Of a DNA stretch of 64,000 nt, positions 34,234-42,588 are shown in pieces. Below the pieces are notes generated by a model. It made no database searches. It had not been told where the DNA came from and saw only the letters and a program-made list of their open reading frames with translations. The stretch covers positions 248,001 to 312,000 of the forward strand of contig JANUBW010000001.1 in the NCBI GenBank assembly GCA_024809215.1. The letters run 5' to 3'. The DNA is from Niastella sp. OAS944. Its GTDB lineage: Bacteria; Bacteroidota; Bacteroidia; Chitinophagales; Chitinophagaceae. The first letter of the stretch is position 1; every line of letters begins with the position of its first letter. The position numbers and the translations under genes are program-made.

Positions 34234-35577
34234 ATGTTAAGAAAATTATTCATAATAAGTAGTATAGCCATGATAGTGTATATGGATGGCCGGTCGCAAA
34301 GTATTACCGGTCGTCCATTATCGTTGCAGGAGTGTGTGCAAACGGCTATTGAAAACAACCTCGATGTTAAGCAAAGCGATCTTAGTATGGAGCGGGCCGG
34401 TGTAACCATGCGTCAGTCGAAAGCCAATTTATTACCCAATATAGGGGGTGAAATAAATCATACGCTGAACCAGGGCCGTAGCATCGATCTTAGCACCAAC
34501 AGTTATGTGAACCAGCAACAAACATCGGGCAGCTATTCATTATCGGGTAATGTTACATTATTCAATGGACTGCGGTTGTTAAATACATTAAAGAGTTCGC
34601 AATACGCTTATGAAGCCAGTAAAATGGAATTGCAAACCAGCAAAGATCAGTTGATGCTGAACGTAATACTGGCTTACCTGCAAATATTAAGCAGCACCGA
34701 TCTGTTACAGCAGGCGCAAAAGCAGGTTGATGTTACGCAGAAACAGGTTGAGCGACTAGAGGTGATGAACCAGGAAGGCGCTATAAAACCATCGGACCTT
34801 TCGGATATGAAGGGACAGCTGGCCGATAACAAAGTGACCATAATAAACAGCCAGAACAATCTCGATGCCGCCCGTTTGGCCCTGTCGCAATTAATGAATG
34901 TGCAATATAACAGGGAACTACAGGTGGAAAGGTTACGGGCCGACCAGGTTGAAATGAATTATACAACCCTGCCCGATAGCATTTTCAGTATTGCATTACA
35001 ACAACTGGCCATTATAAAAGCCGCCGATCTTCGTACAAAGAGTGCAGAAAAAGCGGTACAGGCAGCACGCGGTAGCCTGTTCCCATCGGTTGGTTTGGGC
35101 GCCGGGTTCTATACCCCCTACTCCAGCACCGCCCGCGATTCGAGCAATCGAAAAATTGAATACTACGATCAGCTTAGCAATAACTATCGTACTTATGTAG
35201 GTGTAGGTATTAGCATTCCCATCTTTAATAACCTTCGCTACCGCAATCAGATAGCGTTGGCAAAAATTGATCTTAAAAGCGCCAGTTATACGGCACAAAC
35301 CAAACAAATACAATTAAAGCAAAACATAGAGCAGGACCATTTTAATATGACGGCCGCTAAAAATCGTTACCAGGCATTGCTTGAACAGGTGGCGGCTTAT
35401 ACCGAATCGTTCCGTGCCGCTGAAGCCCGCTTCAATGCCGGCGCTACTACCTCAATTGATTATCTTATTGCCAAAAATAACCTCGACCGGGCCAATGTAA
35501 ATCTCATTATCGCCCGGTATGATTACATTCTTCGTACTAAGATCCTGGATTACTACCAGGGAAAACCGTTGTGGTAA
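34234..35577 (+). CDS. TolC-family outer-membrane channel
   Basis: The open frame begins at 34084, but those codons are word repeats. The ATG at 34234 (MLRKLFIISSIAM) starts a signal peptide ending near G-R-S-Q. The 447-residue length is typical. Two internally related halves each contain the helix-strand pattern of outer-membrane efflux proteins: L-Q-E-C-V-Q-T-A-I-E-N-N-L-D-V-K-Q-S in the first, and R-A-A-E-A-R-F-N-A-G-A-T-T-S-I-D-Y-L-I-A-K-N-N-L near the end. It would provide the outer-membrane exit duct for the adaptor and permeases encoded upstream, completing a tripartite export system. Confidence 0.95.
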   Translation: MLRKLFIISSIAMIVYMDGRSQSITGRPLSLQECVQTAIENNLDVKQSDLSMERAGVTMRQSKANLLPNIGGEINHTLNQGRSIDLSTNSYVNQQQTSGSYSLSGNVTLFNGLRLLNTLKSSQYAYEASKMELQTSKDQLMLNVILAYLQILSSTDLLQQAQKQVDVTQKQVERLEVMNQEGAIKPSDLSDMKGQLADNKVTIINSQNNLDAARLALSQLMNVQYNRELQVERLRADQVEMNYTTLPDSIFSIALQQLAIIKAADLRTKSAEKAVQAARGSLFPSVGLGAGFYTPYSSTARDSSNRKIEYYDQLSNNYRTYVGVGISIPIFNNLRYRNQIALAKIDLKSASYTAQTKQIQLKQNIEQDHFNMTAAKNRYQALLEQVAAYTESFRAAEARFNAGATTSIDYLIAKNNLDRANVNLIIARYDYILRTKILDYYQGKPLW

Positions 35578-35621
35578 AGAATTTACAACACCTATTTTGC
35601 ACCAAAGGAGAGAATTTGCCA

Positions 35622-35687
35622 GCGCGGTATTCGCGCTAACAGAAAACAGTCAAAATCTGGGAGCACGGTGTCCGCGCACGCAGAAAA
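35622..35687 (+). repeat. Two direct copies of a GC-rich GCGCGG...CGCGC...AGAAAA element
   Basis: Copy 1 (35622-35646) and copy 2 (35663-35687) are 25 bp each, with a 41-bp period and about 20 identical positions. The inner GCGCGG...CGCGC is self-complementary. It lies between the TolC-type gene and the tRNA. Confidence 0.65.
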
Positions 35688-35753
35688 ATGGATAGAATTT
35701 GATTTATTTGAGTGTAATCAATCATTTGAAAGAAGCTACTGTTATAAAAAAAG

Positions 35754-35783
35754 AAAAAGACAACCATATAAGATTGTCTTTTT
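35754..35783. terminator. Terminator downstream of tRNA-Gly (also facing the TolC-type gene)
   Basis: The perfect 10-bp stem AAAAAGACAA / TTGTCTTTTT (35754-35763 / 35774-35783) lies four bases from the tRNA 3' end. It can act in both directions. Confidence 0.75.
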
Positions 35784-35787
35784 CAGA

Positions 35788-35859
35788 GCGGAAGACGAGA
35801 CTCGAACTCGCGACTCTTAGCTTGGGAAGCTAATACTCTACCAACTGAGCTACTTCCGC
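35788..35859 (-). tRNA. tRNA-Gly (anticodon CCC)
   Basis: The 72-nt cloverleaf on the minus strand has acceptor stem GCGGAAG paired with CTTCCGC, D-arm with AGCTCAGTTGGTAGAGT, anticodon arm TTAGC-TTCCCAA-GCTAA with CCC at positions 34-36, and T-arm containing the invariant GTTCGAGTC. CCA is not encoded. It decodes GGG. Confidence 0.95.
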
Positions 35860-36032
35860 TTATATTACCATAAGCACCAATAACTCCGCGTTCAACAAAC
35901 ACAAAACCAATCATCACTCCCTCTAAGTTAATTAAAAAATTAAAGCACCAAAAGACAATCTTAATACCCATTCGCTTGATAATTGCTGTTGCGGAAAATA
36001 GTTAAATTTATATACACAAACCTGGTCCCAAT

Positions 36033-36884
36033 ATGTCTGAACAACTCATCAATAACGTTTCCGATACAGCGCTTTGGATCGCCGCATACAGAGCATTGGA
36101 ATCAGAACGCCCCGATGCAGTGTTCAAAGACCCGCTTGCCCGCAAACTGGCTACCGACCGCGGTTTTCAAATGGTGGAAGCTACACCCATTAAAGATCAT
36201 ATGGCTTTTGCCATGGTTACCCGCACAACCGGTATCGACAGGTTGATAAACAGGGCCATTGAACGCGGTATAGATACAGTTATAAATTTAGGCGCCGGTC
36301 TCGATACCCGTCCCTATCGTATGCCACTGCCGGTTAATCTGCGTTGGGTAGAAGTTGATTTTCCGCAAATGATAGATTATAAATCGAAACTGCTCGAGAA
36401 CGATAAACCGGCTTGTCACCTGCAACGTTTATCGGCCGATCTTTCGAACGATACAGAGCGGAAGGCCCTGTTTACCCAATTGGGCAATGAGGCCAAACGG
36501 GCGCTGCTCATAACCGAAGGGGTTGTTGGCTATCTTTCCAATGAACAGGCCGCCCAGTTATCAAAAGCGATCTTTGCAGTACCTACCTTCCATTACTGGA
36601 TAATGGATTACCATGGTGGGTTGCGCCGCCACCGCAGGGCTACCGATCTAAAAAAGATCCTCACCAAAGCACCATTGCAGTTTAATGTAGCAGACCCTAT
36701 TCGTTATTTTACCAGCCATGGCTGGAAGGTGCATGACAATATTTACCTGCTCGATGAAGGCGACCGCATCGGCCGCAAGCTTCCACCCTTCAGGTTCCCG
36801 CTGAGTCTCTTTATCAAACTCTTTCCTAAAAAAGCCCGCGACATTGGGAATAAGACCTATGGGTATGTGTTGTTTGGGAAATGA
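36033..36884 (+). CDS. Class I SAM-dependent methyltransferase, leucine-carboxyl-methyltransferase-like family
   Basis: The 283-residue product has an early D-T-A-L-W-I-A-A-Y-R-A-L-E segment, K-D-P-L-A-R-K-L-A near 40, and the SAM-binding motif V-I-N-L-G-A-G-L-D-T-R-P-Y-R-M near 88-102. W-V-E-V-D-F-P-Q follows at about 110-117 and L-I-T-E-G-V-V-G-Y-L near 160. This pattern (LCM/PPM family, TIGR00027-like) is used by enzymes that methylate carboxyl or hydroxyl groups of small molecules such as polyketides; bacterial members are mostly uncharacterised. No pathway genes adjoin it. Confidence 0.88.
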   Translation: MSEQLINNVSDTALWIAAYRALESERPDAVFKDPLARKLATDRGFQMVEATPIKDHMAFAMVTRTTGIDRLINRAIERGIDTVINLGAGLDTRPYRMPLPVNLRWVEVDFPQMIDYKSKLLENDKPACHLQRLSADLSNDTERKALFTQLGNEAKRALLITEGVVGYLSNEQAAQLSKAIFAVPTFHYWIMDYHGGLRRHRRATDLKKILTKAPLQFNVADPIRYFTSHGWKVHDNIYLLDEGDRIGRKLPPFRFPLSLFIKLFPKKARDIGNKTYGYVLFGK

Positions 36885-37145
36885 GGGAGCAGCGGCAATC
36901 GTGAATCGGCAATCGGCAATATTTCCGAAACTCAGTGCCTCGCCTGCCGTAAAACGTGAAACGGTCCGCCAGCTGGCGGATGAATTAAAATACAGTCTAA
37001 TGGGCTATGAACTATAACCTATTACCTCCTCCATTTAGTCAGCGGGACGCCTCCTCGTCAACTTGTCAACTTATCAACTTTGTTAACTACTCCAACGCCC
37101 TTTGGGCGTCGGAGTGCCAACCTGTCATTGTTACCCTTTTTTGGC
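36885..37145. repeat. Word-repeat mosaic with two compact palindromes before miaB
   Basis: CGGCAATC/GAATCGGCAAT words begin just after the methyltransferase stop (36899-36920), followed by GTGCCTCGCCTGCCGTAAAACG and GTGAAACGG. A perfect 16-bp palindrome TCCGCCAGCTGGCGGA lies at 36965-36980. TCAACTTGTCAACTTATCAAC words occupy 37058-37080. A hairpin of two 12-nt arms (37089-37100 / 37104-37115, one mismatch) ends 31 bp before the miaB promoter. Confidence 0.75.
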
Positions 37146-37153
37146 TATCTTTG
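37146..37153 (+). promoter_or_regulatory. Promoter -7 box TATCTTTG of miaB
   Basis: It matches TAnnTTTG exactly, with TTG at 37128-37130 as a possible -33 element. It lies inside the longest open frame (from 37102) and so sets the start downstream, at 37177. Confidence 0.7.
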
Positions 37154-37176
37154 CCATCCCAAAAACTGAATTGTTG

Positions 37177-38604
37177 ATGTTAGAGCGGATGAACCATACG
37201 ATGCACGAGGAAAGCCGGCAGGGAGAAGCCTACTCTCCCTTTGTAAATGACCCTAATGCATATAATAAAAAATTTTACATTGAAAGCTATGGCTGTCAGA
37301 TGAATTTCTCTGATAGCGAGATCGTTGCCTCTATTTTAAATGAGAACGGATTCGGCGCCACCCGCAATTTCGAGGAAGCCGACCTCATTCTCATCAATAC
37401 CTGTTCTATTCGTGAAAAGGCCGAACAAACCGTTCGCAAGCGCCTGAGCGACCTGCGGGTGGTTAAAAAGAACAATCCCGGCGCCCTTATTGGCGTATTG
37501 GGTTGTATGGCCGAACGCTTAAAAGCCAAGTTCCTTGAGGAGGAAAAGCTGGTTGATATGGTAGTTGGCCCCGATGCCTACCGAAGCCTGCCTGGCCTTA
37601 TCATGGAAGCCGAAACCGGCCAAAAAGCGGTGAATGTGCTGCTAAGCCGTGAAGAAACCTATGCCGACATCTCCCCAGTCAGGCTCGATAGCAATGGCGT
37701 ATCGGGCTTTGTAAGCATTATGCGGGGTTGTAATAATATGTGCTCGTTCTGCGTAGTACCCTTTACCCGGGGCCGCGAACGCAGCCGTGATGTTCATTCT
37801 ATCATTAAAGAATGCACCGATTTATTCAATAACGGTTACAAAGAAGTGACCTTATTAGGTCAAAATGTTGACAGCTACTACTGGGTGCCCGAAAACGAGG
37901 CAACAGGCGTTCCTGTAACCTTCGCCAACCTGCTCGAAAAGGTGGCTCTCATTGATCCTTCCTTACGCGTTCGTTTCTCTACTTCGCACCCGAAAGATAT
38001 TACCGACGATGTGTTGCTCACCATGGCAAAGTATGAGAACATTTGTAAATACATTCACCTGCCGGTGCAAAGCGGTTCAACCCGTGTATTGCAACTGATG
38101 AACAGAACGTATACCCGCGAATGGTATATGGCCAAGGTAGATCGTATACGTGAAATACTGCCCGATTGCGGCATCAGCTCAGATATCATTGCCGGTTTTT
38201 GTACCGAAACAGAAGAAGACCATCAGGATACGCTCAGTATTATGCGGCACAGTAAATACGATATGAGCTATATGTTCTTTTACAGCGAGCGCCCGGGAAC
38301 CCTGGCCGCCCGCCGCTATAAAGACGACATTCCTGAGGACGTGAAGAAAAAGCGGCTCGACGAGATCGTTAAACTGCAAAATGCGCTCAGCCGTGAAAGT
38401 AACCAGCAAGACCTGGGCAAAACATTTAAAGTATTGATTGAAGGAAACAGTAAACGCAGCGACCAGGATTGGATGGGACGTACCAGCCAGAATAAAGTGG
38501 TTGTTTTTCCAAAAGAACAATACCCGCTGAACAAAGGCAGCTACGTAATGGTTAAAGTACATGATTGTACTGGCGCAACGTTGATAGGAAAAATTGAACC
38601 ATAA
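37177..38604 (+). CDS. miaB: tRNA-2-methylthio-N6-dimethylallyladenosine synthase MiaB
   Basis: The start at ATG 37177 (MLERMNHTM) is chosen because the promoter box at 37146 rules out the upstream TTG at 37102; the ATG at 37189 is also possible. The ~475-residue radical-SAM methylthiotransferase has an N-terminal UPF0004 domain with three cluster cysteines (Y-G-C-Q-M-N, N-T-C-S-I-R, L-G-C-M-A), radical-SAM motif C-N-N-M-C-S-F-C, and a C-terminal TRAM domain. It adds the methylthio group to isopentenyl-A37 of tRNAs. The gene is monocistronic, with a structured spacer downstream. Confidence 0.97.
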   Translation: MLERMNHTMHEESRQGEAYSPFVNDPNAYNKKFYIESYGCQMNFSDSEIVASILNENGFGATRNFEEADLILINTCSIREKAEQTVRKRLSDLRVVKKNNPGALIGVLGCMAERLKAKFLEEEKLVDMVVGPDAYRSLPGLIMEAETGQKAVNVLLSREETYADISPVRLDSNGVSGFVSIMRGCNNMCSFCVVPFTRGRERSRDVHSIIKECTDLFNNGYKEVTLLGQNVDSYYWVPENEATGVPVTFANLLEKVALIDPSLRVRFSTSHPKDITDDVLLTMAKYENICKYIHLPVQSGSTRVLQLMNRTYTREWYMAKVDRIREILPDCGISSDIIAGFCTETEEDHQDTLSIMRHSKYDMSYMFFYSERPGTLAARRYKDDIPEDVKKKRLDEIVKLQNALSRESNQQDLGKTFKVLIEGNSKRSDQDWMGRTSQNKVVVFPKEQYPLNKGSYVMVKVHDCTGATLIGKIEP

Positions 38605-38698
38605 GACAGGCATTCACCAAAAGCAAAAGGAGACGAGTTAAATTATAGAACTGTAAATATAAATAGAGCTGCTTATTACTATAAGCGCTCCCTAAATA

Positions 38699-38820
38699 GT
38701 TTCAACCATCGCCTGATTGTATCGGCGTGAAACTGTAAGCCCGGTAAAATACCGGGCCAGCCCATAACTCAATTGGGCATGCCAAAAAGAGACCGACAAT
38801 ATAAACAGGGCGCTGCCCTG
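38699..38820 (+). ncRNA. Cluster of four hairpins, candidate structured RNA or leader
   Basis: GTTTCA/TGAAAC with inner CGCC/GGCG (38699-38733), GCCCGGTA-AAA-TACCGGGC (38739-38757), GCCCA/TGGGC (38760-38778) and CAGGGC-GCT-GCCCTG (38806-38820) are packed into about 120 nt. No terminator-like T-run follows. It lies 79 bp upstream of the GTG start of the activator gene. I match it to no known RNA family. Confidence 0.35.
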
Positions 38821-38898
38821 ATTAAAATAATCCGGATCACCTTCATGCAACATCATTACTGATCACCGCTGGGGGTATCTGAAAAAATTAGTATCAAA

Positions 38899-40146
38899 GT
38901 GGATATTCAAAGTATCAAAAACAGGTTCGGCATTATTGGCAACTCGCAAGGGTTGAACTTTGCCCTGCAGGTTGCTGCACAGGTGAGCAATACCGACTTG
39001 ACCGTATTGATAGCCGGAGAAAGTGGGGTTGGTAAAGAAGCATTTTCAGTGATCATTCACGCCTTATCTGCACGTAAACACAATCCATTTATCGCTGTAA
39101 ACTGTGGCGCCATTCCCGAAGGCACCATCGACTCGGAGCTGTTTGGCCATGAGAAAGGTTCTTTTACCGGCGCGGTTGACGCCCGCAAAGGCTATTTTGA
39201 AACTGTGAACGGCGGTACCATCTTCCTCGATGAAATTGGCGAAATGCCCCTCGGCACCCAGGCCCGCCTGCTGCGGGTGCTTGAAACAGGCGAATTTATT
39301 CGCGTAGGTTCAAGCAAAGTTCAAAAAACCGATGTGCGCGTAATTGCCGCTACCAATAAAGACCTGCTCACCTTCACACAGAACGGTAAATTCAGGGAAG
39401 ACCTGTATTACCGCTTAAGCACAGTGCCCATTCGGGTGCCTTCCCTGCGCGACCGGCAGGAAGATATTCCCCTCCTGTTCAGAAGGTTTAGTGTTGATTT
39501 TGCAGAACGCTATAAAACCACCCCGGTACAGCTTGACGATGAGGCAAAAGATGTGTTAATTAATTATCCCTGGCCCGGTAATGTGCGTGAATTGAAGAAT
39601 ATTGCAGAACAGATCTCTGTGCTGGCTTCAGATAAACTGGTTACGGCCAACGAACTAAAACGATTTTTGCCTAATCGCGATATGAACCGGTTGCCGGTGC
39701 TGGCCCATGGAAGCGGTAACCCTGTGGCCAATGGCCACGAGTTTGCCAATGAGCGCGAGATCCTGTACAAGCTCTTTTTCGATATGAAAAAGGATGTTAC
39801 CGAACTGAAAAAGATGTTTGTAGATATTTTGCAGAACCCCGGTACCAGCGTGCAAAATCAATCGTTATTGAACGAGCTGAAGACAAAGGAATTGTTGCCT
39901 TCAACCTACGTTCAGCCGGTGGTCACCAGCACACAGCAGCCCATAATGGTGCATCATGATAATCACGATGATATTCATCATCACGAAGAGGTGGATGAGT
40001 CGCTGAACATTATGGACAAGGAAAAAGAACTGATAGAAAAGGCACTTAAAAAACATAAAGGCAAACGTAAAGATGCGGCCCTTGACCTGGGAATCAGTGA
40101 AAGAACGCTGTACCGAAAATTAAAGGAGTATGATATTAAAGAATGA
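38899..40146 (+). CDS. Sigma-54-type transcriptional activator without receiver domain
   Basis: The start is GTG at 38899 (MDIQSIKNRFGIIG), at the edge of the AAA+ domain. The 415-residue product has Walker A G-E-S-G-V-G-K-E (40-47), L1 loop G-S-F-T-G-A (87-92), Walker B I-F-L-D-E (108-112) and an arginine-rich C-terminal AAA part. A His/Asp-rich linker (about residues 350-366: H-H-D-N-H-D-D-I-H-H-H-E-E) precedes a Fis-type helix-turn-helix at about 380-412. It lacks REC or sensor domains, so it may be controlled by abundance or by the His-rich linker. It overlaps lptE by 17 bp, so it is part of the lptE-secG operon; this order is familiar in Chitinophagaceae. Confidence 0.93.
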   Translation: MDIQSIKNRFGIIGNSQGLNFALQVAAQVSNTDLTVLIAGESGVGKEAFSVIIHALSARKHNPFIAVNCGAIPEGTIDSELFGHEKGSFTGAVDARKGYFETVNGGTIFLDEIGEMPLGTQARLLRVLETGEFIRVGSSKVQKTDVRVIAATNKDLLTFTQNGKFREDLYYRLSTVPIRVPSLRDRQEDIPLLFRRFSVDFAERYKTTPVQLDDEAKDVLINYPWPGNVRELKNIAEQISVLASDKLVTANELKRFLPNRDMNRLPVLAHGSGNPVANGHEFANEREILYKLFFDMKKDVTELKKMFVDILQNPGTSVQNQSLLNELKTKELLPSTYVQPVVTSTQQPIMVHHDNHDDIHHHEEVDESLNIMDKEKELIEKALKKHKGKRKDAALDLGISERTLYRKLKEYDIKE

Positions 40147-40705
40147 TAAAACCAATAGACAATTGACAAAAGGCAATTGGCAACGAATAAAATTGCTTAT
40201 TGCTTATTGCTTATTGCCCATTGCCCTATTGACTTCAGGATGCTATTCATTTAAAGATATAGGCTCAATTCCCAAGGAGGTAAAAACTTTCAGGGTTAAT
40301 TATATTGAGAACAAGGCCCGGTATATAAACCCGCAGTTGAGCCCGCAGTTAACAGATAAATTAAGGCAGAAGATCATGGGGCAAACCCGGTTGGCCGGGG
40401 TGCAAACCGAAGATGCCCACTACGATATCAGTGGCACGGTTACAGGCTATAATGTTATTACATCGGCCATTTCATCAAATAATTCAAGCAACCAGCAGCA
40501 GGCAGCTGGCCAACGCCTTACAGTTACGGTGCATCTCAACTTTAAAAACAACTTAGACCCTTCAAAGAATTTTGAAGCCGATGTTTCCCGTAACTTCGAC
40601 TATTCGGCCCAGCTGACCATAACGCAGGCCGAACAGCAATTAAATGAAACCATCATCAAAAACATGGTGGATGAAATTTTCAACCGTATATTTTCAAACT
40701 GGTAA
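40130..40705 (+). CDS. lptE: LptE-like LPS-assembly lipoprotein
   Basis: The 191-residue product has a lipoprotein signal whose lipobox L-T-S-G-C places the acylated Cys at about residue 38, followed by Y-S-F-K-D-I-G-S-I-P-K-E-V-K-T-F-R-V as in Bacteroidota LptE proteins. LptE sits inside the LptD barrel and helps deliver lipopolysaccharide to the cell surface. Its DNA for residues ~8-33 consists of AATTGGCAA, TTGCTTATTGC and CCCATTGCCC words like those in intergenic spacers, so the signal peptide appears repeat-derived and unusually long. The start overlaps the activator gene by 17 bp. Confidence 0.85.
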   Translation: MILKNDKTNRQLTKGNWQRIKLLIAYCLLPIALLTSGCYSFKDIGSIPKEVKTFRVNYIENKARYINPQLSPQLTDKLRQKIMGQTRLAGVQTEDAHYDISGTVTGYNVITSAISSNNSSNQQQAAGQRLTVTVHLNFKNNLDPSKNFEADVSRNFDYSAQLTITQAEQQLNETIIKNMVDEIFNRIFSNW

Positions 40706-40714
40706 GCTGGTTAC

Positions 40715-42202
40715 ATGCAATATCATATTCAAACGCTGGTAAAACATCTTTTTGATAAGGACTCTTTTGAGCAGGTGAGCGTAGATGAACTAAAACAGTT
40801 CACCGACGATTACCCATATGCAGCTGTGGGTCAGTTCCTGTATGCCAAAAAGCTGAAAGACAGCGGCGCCTATAATAACTATGAACAGGGCGAACAGGCT
40901 TCGCTCTATTTTCATAATGCATTGTGGCTGCGCTGGCAGTTAGATCAAAAAGAAGAAGCTCCTGCCCTGCCCGCAAAAGCAGAAGAACCAGCGCAACCAG
41001 GTTTCCGCATTGTGGTGCAAATGCCCAGGCACGGTGGCGGCGTTTACCAGTCTGAAACAGAAACGGAAGAACATAAAGAAGAAGATCCTACGACCCAAAC
41101 TCCCCCTCCACTGGAGGGGGCCGGGGGGAGGCCACCCGCTGCAGAACATTTTGTAGAACCTGTACAGGAAGAGGTGATAGAAGTTGAACACGAGAAAACC
41201 CTGCAGGTAAACGAAAAAGGTTCCCTGGTTGAACAGGCAGCAGTACCGGATACAACACCGGTGACAGAAACCGCTTCAGCCGTTGCCATTGCAGAAATTA
41301 GCCAGCTGGGTGGTGAAAGCAGCGCCACCGAAGCGCCTCTGAATGCAGTAAGTATTACCGAAGAAGCTTTGATACCTGTTGCTGCAGTTGCGGAAAATAT
41401 AGAGGCAGATGATATTATTCCGGCGGTGGAACCCATTGTTGGTGAAGCAGATATTGATGATGTGATACCGGCCATAGAAGTGCCCGCCGAAACGACCGAC
41501 CCGGTGGACGATATTGTACCGGCAATAGAAATAGAAGAAGCTGATACTGATGATGTTGTACCGGCTATTGAAGTAACCGCGGAAGTTACAGCACCCGAAC
41601 AAACAGCTCCACCCGAAATAGCTATTGAAGAACAGCCGGAATCAATTGCTGAGCCAATCCCTGCTGAAGAGCCAGTGGCCTTTGTGGCGGCACAGGAACC
41701 AGTAGTGGAGGCAGCTGTATCGGCCATTCCAGAAGAACCGGAAGTGGCGGAGCCCGAACCGGTGGCAGAGCAACCCAATCCGTTTGGCCTCACCCCTGCC
41801 AGCAAAGAGCTTAAGATCTCTGTGGATCTGGGCGAGCCCATTTTTGAATCGTACCACACCATCGACTATTTCGCCTCACAGGGCATAAAGCTGATGGCTG
41901 AAGATATGAAAGACAAAATGGGTAAGCAGTTAAAAAGCTTTACCGACTGGCTGCGGAGCATGAAACGCGTGAGCGGCCACATTGAGTCGAGCACTTCAAT
42001 TGACGAGGTTACCCATCAAAGCATACAACGTATAGCCGAACATTCGGTTGAGGAAAAGGAAGTGGTTACTGAGGCCATGGCCGAAGTTTGGGCCAAACAG
42101 GGCAATGCGAAAAAGGCAATACGGATATACGAGAAATTAAGTTTGCTTAATCCCGCCAAAAGCACTTATTTTGCGACAAGAATTGAACAATTAAAAGCAT
42201 AG
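40715..42202 (+). CDS. Acidic Pro/Glu-rich repeat protein with helical ends, function unknown
   Basis: The 495-residue product has three parts. Residues 1-90 are helical and TPR-like. About 90-365 is a long acidic, Pro/Ala/Glu-rich low-complexity region. About 370-495 is helical and ends K-A-I-R-I-Y-E-K-L-S-L-L-N-P-A-K-S-T-Y-F-A, a TPR-like tail common in Bacteroidota proteins at this locus. The middle contains four D-D-(I/V)-(I/V)-P-A-(I/V)-E repeats (codons from 41408, 41456, 41507 and 41549). A GC-rich hairpin element (41102-41120) is embedded in frame. There is no signal peptide, so it is probably cytoplasmic. It lies between lptE and secG. Confidence 0.75.
   Translation: MQYHIQTLVKHLFDKDSFEQVSVDELKQFTDDYPYAAVGQFLYAKKLKDSGAYNNYEQGEQASLYFHNALWLRWQLDQKEEAPALPAKAEEPAQPGFRIVVQMPRHGGGVYQSETETEEHKEEDPTTQTPPPLEGAGGRPPAAEHFVEPVQEEVIEVEHEKTLQVNEKGSLVEQAAVPDTTPVTETASAVAIAEISQLGGESSATEAPLNAVSITEEALIPVAAVAENIEADDIIPAVEPIVGEADIDDVIPAIEVPAETTDPVDDIVPAIEIEEADTDDVVPAIEVTAEVTAPEQTAPPEIAIEEQPESIAEPIPAEEPVAFVAAQEPVVEAAVSAIPEEPEVAEPEPVAEQPNPFGLTPASKELKISVDLGEPIFESYHTIDYFASQGIKLMAEDMKDKMGKQLKSFTDWLRSMKRVSGHIESSTSIDEVTHQSIQRIAEHSVEEKEVVTEAMAEVWAKQGNAKKAIRIYEKLSLLNPAKSTYFATRIEQLKA
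41102..41120. repeat. REP-like GC-rich hairpin inside a coding sequence
   Basis: CCCCCTCCACTGGAGGGGG is a perfect 8-bp stem with a 3-nt loop, followed by CCGGGGGGAGG. It reads T-P-P-P-L-E-G-A-G-G-R-P-P in the acidic protein. Similar C-rich hairpins are familiar from Bacteroidota intergenic regions. Confidence 0.65.
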
Positions 42203-42206
42203 TGAA

Positions 42207-42533
42207 ATGATCATTTTGTTCCTGGCACTGATAATAATAGCTAGTGTAGCGATCGGCTTGTTTATCCTGATCCAAAACCCTAAAGGTGGTGGTTTAGCTG
42301 GCAGCATTGCCGGTTTCAATACCCAGTTCATGGGCGTAAAACAAACAACCGATGTACTGGAAAAAGGTACCTGGGTTATGGCAATCGCTATTGCCCTGTT
42401 GTGTTTAACATCAGCCTTCTTTATTCCAAAAACTAAAGCTTCTGGCACTAACGGCCGCGAAAATGTGCGCCCTGCAGCTACAGCCCCTGCTCCTGCAAGT
42501 GGTTCACCTTTACAGCCAGCACCTGCGAAATAA
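42207..42533 (+). CDS. secG: SecG subunit of the Sec translocon
   Basis: The 108-residue product has two membrane helices (about 2-22 and 50-70). Between them is the SecG signature L-I-Q-N-P-K-G-G-G-L-A-G-S-I-A-G-F near 21-37. A Pro/Ala-rich cytoplasmic tail follows, typical of Bacteroidota SecG. It stabilises the SecYE channel during protein export. It starts 5 bp after the upstream stop, so it is co-transcribed with lptE and the acidic protein. A strong terminator follows. Confidence 0.95.
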   Translation: MIILFLALIIIASVAIGLFILIQNPKGGGLAGSIAGFNTQFMGVKQTTDVLEKGTWVMAIAIALLCLTSAFFIPKTKASGTNGRENVRPAATAPAPASGSPLQPAPAK

Positions 42534-42556
42534 TTTATTCCAAAAAAATAAAGCTC

Positions 42557-42588
42557 AACCCTGCTTTAAACCGGCAGGGTTTTTTATT
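42557..42588 (+). terminator. Terminator of the lptE-secG operon
   Basis: AACCCTGC (42557-42564) pairs with GCAGGGTT (42574-42581) and is followed by five more T. Confidence 0.88.

Noticed and set aside
35783-35971. 62-codon minus-strand frame
   Set aside because: It runs through the tRNA-Gly gene.
37102-37176. Longer MiaB N-terminus from TTG at 37102
   Set aside because: The promoter box at 37146-37153 and part of a palindrome lie inside it, so it would precede the transcription start.
41044-41862. 272-codon frame on the minus strand
   Set aside because: It is antisense to the acidic repeat protein. Its Ser/Thr/Gly-rich low complexity is a reflection of Glu/Ala/Pro codons on the other strand.
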